NCBI RefSeq assembly: GCF_010183535.1 | Contig: NC_071332.1 | Location: forward strand, 10,478,001-10,542,000 | Direction of reading: 5' to 3' | Source of the DNA: Caenorhabditis remanei | Lineage: Eukaryota; Nematoda; Chromadorea; Rhabditida; Rhabditidae | Length of the DNA stretch: 64,000 bases | Shown: positions 56,041 through 64,000 of the stretch, in pieces | Numbering within the stretch: position 1 is the stretch's first letter | Layout: every line of letters begins with the position of its first letter | Position numbers and translations under genes: made by a program | The notes under the pieces: model-generated | Seen by the model: only the letters and a program-made list of their open reading frames with translations | The model's database searches: none | What the model was told of the DNA's origin: nothing

Positions 56041-57526
56041 CACGGCCTCCTGCGAGGGAAAAAAGTCGGAGAAATCGCGCGTTTCTTTTCCCTCTCTCGC
56101 TGCGCACACTCTCTCGCCGCAACTACAGTAAAATGGAATGAGAGTTTTCTGAGCCCGTTTTTCTCTGTCTTTCAGAATTTTGTCGTTAAAAAAGTTGAAA
56201 AACGGTTGAAGGAAGACATTTTTAATAGTTTATCACACACATTATCTCAAATTTTCAGACGGAAACATGAAATTTTTACGTTGATCCATTGGAGATCATT
56301 TGCGATCTATGATTCCATGAAAGTATAATTATTTTGTTCGAAACCACCGAGGGATATTAGAAAATAAGGTGGACTAGCCAATTAAACATTAAAAAATGTA
56401 ACCTGTTAATCGTACAAGTACCTCACTCAGTGAGGAGTCAGTGAGGAGAGACTAGCGAGGTGTCGAGAGGAAGACAAAAAAAGTTTGAAGCAATGGTACA
56501 GGGTCAGAAATTGAGCAAAAGTCTTGAAATTTTGTGTGTAAACAGGTTACTCCTAGTACTTCAATTTTGTAGTTGGTCGTATTTTGATGTGGGTCTTCCC
56601 TGCGCTGCTGTGCTAACCTGAGCATGACTGAGTCTCTATGAGCTACAGTAAGCCAGGGAAAGGTCCTAGAAAAAAGTGACCAACTAAGAAAATGATATGC
56701 TAGGTTTGAACATTTTACTCACAAAATTTCATGTTTAACGGTCCATTATTGAGCTCACCGCAAGTTGTTGAAGTGAGAAACGACTATTTCTCTGTACATT
56801 TCTGCTGTTTTCGAAGCTAGAAAATTTTTGGGCGCTGTCAGTTTTAATGCAAACAAAATATGTTTTTTTGGAAAAGATCCGCAAAGACTTTCTCTACAAA
56901 CCTATGGAAGCCGATTTTTGAAAACCTTTTCCTACCCGAAGATAATCGCTGAAAACCCTCGAAATCTACGATTTTACTGTGGGAAACTGACAATTTTTTG
57001 GGCACTCTCAGTTTTACACTTATTTTGACGTTCTATAGCTCAAATTGATCCTTTTCGACCGGTCTACCATTCTATGGTTTTACTTTTTTTCAAAAGTTTT
57101 TCTGAAGTCGGAAACTTCTGAATATGCTCGAAAATTGAGGTGTACTGTACTCTAATATTCTGAATATGAGCGTATTTCTTATTAGTACTGGTTATAAATG
57201 ATTGGATAAAATGTAATCTGTCTCTGACTCTTTAGAAAAGTAACTTTTTCCCAAAAAAGAAACTATATCACACCGTTTTTGGCAATTTTTCGGTGAAAAT
57301 GTGATCTCCTTTCAGTTATATCGAGCAAAAACAAGATTATGTTTAAAATTTTGCTAAAAATCGTATCATTCCAATTCGTTAAAAAAAATTCCGAAATTTT
57401 TGTGTTTTTCATGTCGCCGACGTCGTAGAAGTTTTCAGCAAGAATTTTTTCAGCGAATGTTGCAAGCGCGCTCTCGCGAAACCTACAGTAGTTTTGCCAT
57501 AATTTTTTTACTCGCAGGAGGCCGTG
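56041..57526. mobile_element. 1.5-kb non-autonomous DNA transposon
   Basis: Perfect 16-bp terminal inverted repeats, CACGGCCTCCTGCGAG at 56041-56056 and its complement at 57511-57526, are flanked by an exact 5-bp duplication CCAAT (56036-56040 and 57527-57531). Weaker similarity continues inward; both ends carry an ACTACAGTA motif and an Alu-like CGCGC cluster. No transposase can be read in the 1486 bp, so it must be mobilised in trans. CAC termini with 5-bp duplications occur in Transib-type elements, but I cannot assign the class from this alone. Confidence 0.8.
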
Positions 57527-57531
57527 CCAAT

Positions 57532-58035
57532 GTTTTTAGAAACAAGTTTCTCTCTTTCTTTTTCAAACTTTCTTTTTTGCGGAGGAAGTAATGGCAACAA
57601 TTGAGACGAAAAGAGATAATCCAGGGGTGTCTCCTGGTCGTCCACATCATTCACAGAAGTTTCTCAGGAGAAGAAGAAAGAAGAACACCCAGTTTCATGT
57701 CATCTGTCATCTTGTTCTCAGTGTGAGAAGGAGACATTTTGGCATTTTCATTTCGATCAAGAACGGGATTGAGATGCAGAAGAAGGAGTAGAAGAAGTCC
57801 TTTTCGAATGTTTCCATTTCTGTTATCACTGATTGTTATCTTATGACTTCTTTTTGTCTCTCATGTGGTTTCCAATGGCAGCGATAGTTTTCTTTCGAAT
57901 TACTTATCGAATTAGAAGTTTCACTTCATTTGACCAACCATTCCATGTACGGAATTCCTTTTCTAACCGTTTCACTTTCGTTTTCTATTTCTGATTCTAA
58001 TATTCGAAGAACTTGACAATTTTCAGTCATTCATC
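57532..58035. other. Upstream region of the Thr-rich secreted gene
   Basis: No gene seen; presumably promoter sequence. Confidence 0.45.
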
Positions 58036-59335
58036 ATGAAGTTGGTACTGATTTTTCTATCGATCATTTTGACGTCTTCTGATGCCAAGTCTCCAGCTAA
58101 AAGAGTAGCAGTCAGCTTGGATGACGATGGATTTCTGCAACTACTAGAAGTAGAAATTGCACGAACATTAAGAAGTGAATTGAGTAGTGACGATGATCTT
58201 CAGAATCTGGAAGCAAGTGGAGAGAACTTGGAAGAAAATGATGAATATTTGAAGAAATGTGAGTAAATGATGAAAAACTTAGAAGGATCTCTAGGGGAGC
58301 TTCTGTTACTCTTCTTCTAGTACCGACGTGAGCTCTGGAGACGACGATCCAGAACAGTCTCAGTGTTTTTCACCTAACCTCTATTCAGAACTTCACTTAA
58401 TTTTCATGTTCCAGCTGGCTCTTCATATCCTTCAACTACCTTTGAACCAACAACAACAACAACGACCGTTGAAACAAGCACAACCACTGTCACAACAACA
58501 ACAGCTGCTCCATCAACAACAACAACTGTTATTAAAACAACGAAGAAACCAGTGCCACCTCAATGTGTTGCTAACAAGGACTGCTACAAGGATTCCGAGT
58601 GTCCTTCGGTATGATTTCAGATATTATCAGTCAAGATATTTCGAGCCCTTCATTTGGCGGAAAAGGGAAGGAGCAGGCAAATTGACAGTAGAGCGCGTTT
58701 TAAACTTTTTGAATTTCTAGAAACTTTTCATTTTCCTATTTCCTGATTCCTGTTGAACCCAGCGTAGAAACCAGCCCAAATACAAACAAAACCGTCATCA
58801 GTCTGACCGTCTTCTCCCTCTCACTTCCCAGTACAGTTCTATCTATAGTTTATTGTGATGGCATCGAGAGACATGTCAATTTCGTGCTGCGATGTCCGAG
58901 TGGTCAAGGAGTTGGACTTGAAATCCAATGGGCATTGCCCGCGTAGGTTCGAACCCTGCTCGCAGCGAATTCTTTTGAAATTTTGAAATTATTTTTAATT
59001 GGCTTATTGAATTTCAGGGAAAATGCTTCGGGAGTGAACTCGGTTTATGCGATTGCAATGCATGCATCACTAATAAGAAGTGTGAAAATGATTCGGATTG
59101 TGGAGGACTTCGAAACGCGTGTGATCCAACAGGATACTGTGACTGTGTCAAAGCATTCCATTCTCATGGATTTGAACTCTTCGTAAAAGTTCTTCTAACA
59201 TTTTGTCATCAGACCAAGTGCTCTCAAGACTCAGACAGCTGTTATGGTCTTCCCTGCAAAGTTGGAAAATGTAAATGCGCTCCAGTGACAGCATCGAGAC
59301 TTCCAGTGCATTATTTCAAGCCAGGAGGGAAATAA
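58036..59335 (+). CDS. Secreted Thr-rich, cysteine-rich protein
   Basis: Four exons (58036-58258, 58415-58608, 59018-59182, 59213-59335) give 234 residues. A signal peptide (MKLVLIFLSIILTSSDA) precedes an acidic stretch (SSDDDLQNLEASGENLEEND), then a mucin-like segment of Thr/Pro/Ser encoded by ACA/ACT repeats (residues ~80-125), likely O-glycosylated. The C-terminal half has cysteine modules: CVANKDCYKDSEC, KCFGSELGLCDCNAC, KKCENDSDCGGLRNAC, YCDCVKAF, KCSQDSDSCYGLPCKVG. The spacing resembles EB-module or WAP-like repeats of worm secreted proteins; exact class uncertain. A short exon between 58259 and 58414 is not needed, since 58258 joins 58415 in phase. The third intron in gene terms (58609-59017) contains tRNA-Ser on the same strand. 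AATAAA overlaps the stop region. Confidence 0.75.
58443..58540. repeat. Low-complexity ACA/CAA trinucleotide tract in coding DNA
   Basis: Runs of CAACAACAAC and related triplets encode the Thr-rich segment of the secreted protein. In the alternative frame they give the poly-Gln open frame 58328-58720, which is not real. Confidence 0.8.
58886..58967 (+). tRNA. tRNA-Ser (TGA anticodon)
   Basis: 82-nt type II tRNA with acceptor stem GCTGCGA and TCGCAGC plus discriminator G, anticodon stem-loop TTGGACTTGAAATCCAA with anticodon TGA, a long variable arm (TGGGCATTGCCCGC) typical of tRNA-Ser, and T-arm with GTTCGAACC. It is inside an intron of the Thr-rich secreted gene, on the same strand. Confidence 0.95.
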
Positions 59336-59491
59336 AAACCAAATCTCAAAATAAATATCCCATGATTGCGAGATAGATTTTTAGAAAACTGTGTACATTG
59401 TCATTATGAATCGGGTAATCTCAAAAATAAAGTGTTTCATACTTTAAGAACTGTTCTATTTCTAATTGTTCTTGTCCTGGAGTTGAGCATT

Positions 59492-60658
59492 TCATTCCTT
59501 CTCCCAATCATACGGTGCGTCCATTCTCCCACCACATATTGCACAAGCCTGAAAAAGAAACCGGAGTTGTTCAGACTCGTTTTGAAGTGAAACCTCATGA
59601 AGAGTTTTGTAGATGTATTGGTAATCCACGTGGTCTTGATACTGTAGTTTGTCGAGATATAGAATGATTTTCTCAAATTCAGCACCACATTTGATCCCAT
59701 TATACGTATCTTTCTTGGTTCTTGCCTCCTCTTTCAGCTTACAAACAGTTCCTTTATCCTGACTTCCTCTCCACGGAAGTCCAGCTGGCACCATCAAATC
59801 AATCATCAGATAGAACCAACTCTCACAATCATCTTTCCATCCCAATTCTTGACCCTTGTGACACGCAATGGAACAATATTTCAGAGTTCCTTTGAAACGG
59901 ACTGTCACACGCGGCGTTTTCAACTCTTTACGATCGTTGAGAATTTTTCTCGAGATTCCGAAATCGAGGATGTAGATCTGTACGAGTTTAATTGCTAAGC
60001 GGGCCAAAGAAAGACGATTCTTACGGTATGACACTTTTTATCGGCCCCACAAGCGTAATTCGCAGGTTTCAGGTCTCTATGAATGAATCCGTACTTGTGA
60101 AGATCCTCACAAGCTTCCAAGCATTGAAGTGAGACGCTCAGACCCGTTGGAGGGGAAAATGGCTAAAGAAGTGAGAAATTTTCACATACAGACTCACTAA
60201 TCCTCACCTTTCCTCTCTTCTTTTTCAAATCTCCCAGACTCGATCCAGCCAATTCCATCACCAAGAAGAAGTAACCCTCTTTATCCTTCTTTCCACGATC
60301 CACGATTTCAGTAAAATGCGAATTTTTACGCTCACTAGAAACTAATTTCAAAATTGCGATCTGGAAACCGTAGAATATCTCAGAAAACTCTAAAAACTTA
60401 ATTTAAGAGTACCTCCATTTTCAACTTTGATGGTTTCTTTTCTTGTTTTCTCTCGACTTTCATCGCATAAAACTTGCCCGTCTGCTTATTTTTGACCTTA
60501 TAAACTGCACCAAATCCACCTTCTCCCAACAGTTTGTCGACGACATACGTGTTTTTTCGGCTTGTGATTTCAGCATTCTAGAATGAAAATACGTATTGAA
60601 AATTAGATAAACTTACCGGCTTGAAATCAACATCCTCGTCTTCATACTCTTCGGACAT
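59492..60658 (-). CDS. TTBK/CK1-superfamily protein kinase (worm-expanded group)
   Basis: Five exons (60658-60617, 60577-60413, 60360-60208, 60162-60025, 59977-59492) give 327 residues, little more than a catalytic domain. Seen in order: glycine loop LLGEGGFGAVYKV (~31-43), catalytic lysine in YAMKVE (Lys54), catalytic loop FIHRDLKPANYACG (Asp150), DFG as LDFGISRK (171-173), then the CK1/TTBK-type activation segment VRFKGTLKYCSIACHKGQEL and DDCESWFYLMIDLMVPAGLPW. All key residues are present, so it should be active. The group is strongly expanded in Caenorhabditis and many members are sperm-enriched (known); I recall a related kinase gene on clone F38E1 in C. elegans. It is convergent with the Thr-rich gene 157 bp away. 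Confidence 0.88.
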
Positions 60659-61098
60659 CACGATTTACGAATATGAAGATTGTAAGTTTCTAATTGCAAA
60701 CTACTGTTTGGTAACAGTTTGGAAAAGATTTTTGGTAGCGCTGGATTAGGAAAAAATGTAAGTGTCACGTACATTATTTCCCAGAAAGTTCACTATATAA
60801 CGTGTCCACTTTTCTCTTTTTTTCCAGAATTTCTTTGATTTGCAAAAAAGTTTTCTTCCCATATCTTCATTCTCACCTGATGGAAAACCCGATGTTTCAA
60901 AGTATTTCCTGATTACTTTTCCGCATTTTAATCGGTTTTTCCACCCACTTCTTTCCTTTTTTCTTTTCATATCACTAAGTACACAACCGATATGTTCCAG
61001 AAACCAGAAAGTGTCACTAAAATAATGACAATAATGAAGAAAGTCTATAAAAGAAAATTGATAGTTATCATTATCAGTCGCTATCAGTCAACTCCATC
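60659..61098. other. Divergent promoter region
   Basis: Between the kinase gene (minus) and the secreted-protein gene (plus); likely holds both promoters. No open frame with coding style. Confidence 0.5.
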
Positions 61099-61865
61099 AT
61101 GTGGTCTCGTGTTTTGTTCGTCTTCCTCTCGGTTGTTGCAGCTCTGACAGAGGCTGGTGCTACATGTGATTTGACTGTTCAACCAGCAACATGGGCAAGA
61201 GTTATGGCAAGAAATGTATTCTTCAATGCGTGGGAACCTGATAGCTACTTCAATTTGCCTGGATTCTGTGTTAATGTGAGTTAAAAATATTCGGGAAGTG
61301 GAAAACCGTTATTTTCTCAGAATGACATGATGTCTCATTCCCTCAACTATTCATCTCATGTCAATCTTGCTGATCCATCTGTTCAAGTCAAGCAAGATGT
61401 CGCCACCAACACTAACTTCAGTAAGTTGAGATAACCGAAAGCTGGCAAAGCCATTGTCGTATCAACTCAACTCTATTCCATTTCAGCCGATTCTCTGATT
61501 AATTGCGGACAAAACAACTCTCGTGTCCAATGGTGTCAATCCCATTGCTCTAATAAGCAGCTTGAAAATCTTATTGTCTCAACTGCAGTTATCAACGGAA
61601 GTCTTCCGTTGGCTACTGCTAAACAGGTTATTCAAACTCAACTCATCTTTCAAACAGTAACAATTTCTAGGTCTACTCGACATTGGGATCCCCAAATGAC
61701 ACTACAATTGCTTCAATTCAAGTTGATTTGTATGCACAGAACCTCCGAATTGACTATGACTATTATGATGACATCAATTTCTGTTCAGTCTACGTGAAAG
61801 TCAAGAATCCAACCATGTTCCCTTATGCTCTCTTTGTAACTGTTCAGAAGGTTCTTGGTCTGTAA
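61099..61865 (+). CDS. Secreted nematode protein of unknown function
   Basis: Four exons, 61099-61275, 61321-61420, 61487-61626 and 61671-61865, with phases 0, 1 and 0, give 203 residues. A signal peptide (SRVLFVFLSVVAALTEAGA) is followed by a chain with six cysteines (ATCDLTVQP; GFCVNVND-like junction; INCGQNNSR; WCQSHCSNK; INFCSVYVK) and several N-glycosylation motifs (NYS, NDT, NGS). The C-terminal part alternates hydrophobic and polar residues as in a beta-sandwich (SIQVDLYAQNLRIDYDYYDD). No membrane segment. The family is not one I can name. It is convergent with the heat-shock gene; the stop codons are 105 bp apart. Confidence 0.75.
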
Positions 61866-61970
61866 ACTTCTAATAGTTTATTGATTGATTAATTATTCTT
61901 CAATAATGAAAATTGAATAATGTTATTGATTGGGATGAATACAAACACATAGATAGATTGAGAGTTTCGA

Positions 61971-62964
61971 TTAATTTCTCTTTGGCACAATTGTGATCGG
62001 AATGGATTTTGGAAGTTGTTCCTGATTCTTCTCGTACTTCACAGTCAGAACCCCATTGTTGCTCAATTCAGATTTGATATGCTCTGGACGGACTCCAGTT
62101 GGAAGATTGTACTTTCTGATGAAATGACGTTCAACCTGAAAGAAGAAACATATCTAATAGTGCAAGCTAGACATCCGGAGTGTAAGGTTTCTTTCGATTG
62201 CGTAATAAGCTTGCATCAGGCGGAATTTCCTTGATCTTGGATGTTAATCTTTATGCAGAATATACACTTTTTGACCTTCTGGTAAACTAGAAATGACTAA
62301 TTCTGGATTTCTGGGAGAATGCTATCTGGAAATAGTACTTTGACAATATATATGCAGAGTAGTAGTCTTCACCGAAAATCTCTAATGATGAGTTTATGAA
62401 ATATGTACTCTTATGAAACCCAACAAAGTTCAAAGTCTGTCCTGTGTATTTTTGATCTCTCCTTTCGCTTACCTGTCCATATTTATCAGTTTTCTCGGCA
62501 TGCTTTCCCTCAATGATCAATTGATTGTCCACAATATTGACCTTCAATTCTTCCGGCTCAAATTGGGAAACATCGACGGAAACATTGTATTCTTTGTCAC
62601 TGTCAACGACGTCAATGGCATCTCCAACACGATGTCCAGTGAGCATCGTTTGGTCAGCCCAATATGGACGGATCATGTGACGGTCGAAGTCAACATCATC
62701 GAAGAATCTGCTGAGAAATTAATAGTTTTTTGACAAAAAAGTGAAGATATTTTGCTAGAATCATCTGATGGGAAGAAAGATAATTCGATTTGAGACAGGG
62801 TCACACTCAAATTTTGGGAAAATGTCACTGCTTGGTTTCATGGATGCTATTCACATCCAACTAGCATAAAATATTCATATTCCCCATTCATGATTTTTGG
62901 CGTTCAATACTCACCGGTGATGATTGAAAAATGGAGAGAATGGTGCTGGGAAACGGCGATCCAT
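61971..62964 (-). CDS. hsp-17: Small heat-shock protein (alpha-crystallin type), hsp-17-like
   Basis: Three exons (62964-62915, 62707-62473, 62135-61971) give 149 residues, which I recall as the length of C. elegans HSP-17. The N-terminal arm is short (MDRRFPAPFSPFFNHHR, FFDDVDFDRHM). The alpha-crystallin domain spans about residues 45-130 (YNVSVDVSQFEPEELKVNIV; LIIEGKHAEKTDKYGQVERH; LSNNGVLTVKYEK), and the tail has the I-x-I motif (SIPITIVPKRN) that locks oligomers together. It acts as an ATP-independent chaperone holding unfolding proteins. Intron 1 ends in CAGCAG, so one arginine is optional. A perfect TTCnnGAA heat-shock-element core lies upstream (63155-63162), but with only one pair heat induction is uncertain. 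The sHSP call is secure; the symbol is from memory. Confidence 0.85.
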
Positions 62965-63873
62965 TTTTCTATTTTAACTGAAAAATGAAACTTTTCGAAT
63001 CAAATAAAGACGAAACGGGAAGACAAAAAAAGAAAGAAAAAGGAAGAAGTTGCGATGAACTGTCGTTACTTCGCTTGCTTTTCTACTACTGTTCTATTAT
63101 CCTCTGAGCAAATAAAAGTCGCCCACTTCTTTTTCTTTTAGTTTTTTTTTCTTTTTCGAGAAAGATTTCGAAACCTGACCAAAACAGAGAGAAGAAATTT
63201 GTTTAGAAAATTAACAAAACAAATTGATGATTTGGGTGTGGTAATGGCTCCACCGCCCTCTTCTTTTATTTCGTTTCCTATGGAATGTATCGAATCGTCT
63301 CGAAACGACGTTTTTTCGGTTGGAAGAAGAAATGGACTGATAAGAGGAAGTTATTGATGGCATGCATTCCATGTTCGTCATTTCAATGCTTATTTATAGT
63401 GGAAATGTCTCTTTATTTCTAATACTATTTCTATCATCCTGAATTAGCAATGTAAATAAAGTGGAAAGTACACTGGGTAACAAGAACAGAAATGAGAGAG
63501 AATCTGGGGGCGAACAGTATTGTTCCAAAATGATGATGGTATTGGATGACTGTGTTTCGAAATTTATTTTGCAAGTGAGTGACACTCGAAGAGAAAAATT
63601 GCAGAAAAAAGAGCGGAGACTGGGTCAGATGAGTATCTGGATTTCTATTTTGAATTGGGGAACCGGGAAAGTTCAGATCGTATTTCTTTCAGTCTTCTCT
63701 GTATTGACAAAGTTTTTGAAAAGTAGAAAAGAGCCGCGATGATCGAAACTTACTGATAAGCAGTGTATTGAAAATCGGATGAAGTGAGTCAGAAAGGAAA
63801 AAAAGAGAAAGTTTATTGAGCATGAAAATGGGTTGTCATCTTGTTGAATCTGGAAAATGTAGTTCCTGTGATC
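62965..63873. other. Upstream region of the heat-shock gene
   Basis: No gene seen. On the minus strand it has TTCGAGAA (63155-63162), an HSE-like core about 190 bp upstream of the start codon, and TATAAATA at about 63395-63402. AATAAA for the right-edge gene lies on the minus strand near 63815. Confidence 0.4.
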
Positions 63874-63945
63874 TTAAAGATTCGTAATCGGATCAAAAAT
63901 CTGGAAATTCTGGTTTCCGTGCATGATGACTGTGTCATTGTTCCA
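63874..63945 (-). CDS. Last exon of a gene extending past the right edge
   Basis: After an AACTTTTAG acceptor, 24 codons (63945-63874) read WNNDTVIMHGNQNFQIFDPI and end in TAA, followed about 60 nt later by AATAAA on the same strand. Composition and signals fit a genuine terminal exon. The preceding donor must lie beyond 64000, because no in-window GT gives an intron of workable length, so phase and family cannot be judged. Confidence 0.4.
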   Translation of the reverse strand, partial: WNNDTVIMHGNQNFQIFDPITNL

Positions 63946-64000
63946 CTAAAAGTTATCCTCCAAGCACTCTTGTCGCACAACAAAGGTTATCTGGATCGTC

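Noticed and set aside
58328..58371. Possible small exon (GDDDPEQSQ) in the Thr-rich gene
   Set aside because: Including it brings a TGA in frame from the available acceptor, whereas direct joining of 58258 to 58415 keeps phase.
58443..58540. Short regular repeats that might suggest a CRISPR-like array
   Set aside because: They are trinucleotide repeats in a coding exon of an animal gene, with no spacers.
58328..58720. Poly-Gln open frame of 130 codons
   Set aside because: It is the shifted reading of the ACA repeats that encode the Thr-rich segment; the true frame is supported by splice phases.
62413..62733. 106-codon plus-strand open frame
   Set aside because: Antisense shadow of the alpha-crystallin exon.

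Overview
The window reads as nuclear DNA of a nematode of the genus Caenorhabditis. Genes are split by many short introns (about 45-60 nt) with TTTCAG acceptors, and the encoded proteins match worm families and named C. elegans genes: mom-2 (Wnt), gpa-2 (G-alpha), sel-9 (p24), an MPDU1 homologue and an hsp-17-like small heat-shock protein. In C. elegans these map to chromosome V, and mom-2, the MPDU1 gene and gpa-2 sit together (clone F38E1), so the right half looks like the syntenic segment. Several residues differ from the C. elegans proteins I remember, so this is probably another species of the genus. All identifications are from reading the sequence; no search was run.

Left third (1-21 kb), an accessory-type region: F-box-like debris and a 320-bp hAT-like MITE; an srg chemoreceptor; a proline-rich single-TM protein; three tandem GNAT N-acetyltransferase genes (the middle one with an in-frame stop and a MITE in a splice acceptor, the third with tRNA-Gln in an intron); sel-9; two more small C-terminal-TM proteins; a vWA/C-type-lectin gene with a frameshift; two secreted cysteine-rich genes; and a 2.3-kb inverted-repeat element inserted into the 3' end of a coding exon.

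Middle (21-43 kb): a tropomodulin gene with a long charged tail; a small membrane protein; a 12-TM UNC-93-like gene carrying tRNA-Phe and a candidate C/D snoRNA in introns; an srsx-like receptor with an apparent frameshift; mom-2; the MPDU1 homologue; and another seven-TM receptor.

Right (43-64 kb): 7.7 kb of CT-rich DNA without recognisable genes, then gpa-2, a convergent secreted-protein gene, a 1.5-kb non-autonomous inverted-repeat transposon with a clean 5-bp duplication, a Thr-rich cysteine-rich secreted protein with tRNA-Ser in an intron, a TTBK/CK1-like kinase, a secreted protein, a small heat-shock protein and the last exon of a gene leaving the window.

Most informative points: three tRNAs nested in same-strand introns of three unrelated genes, two mobile insertions caught in coding or splice sites, a possible new trio of small tail-anchored proteins (two with PPxY motifs), and a stem-closed C/D snoRNA candidate. 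I found no clearly novel multi-gene system.
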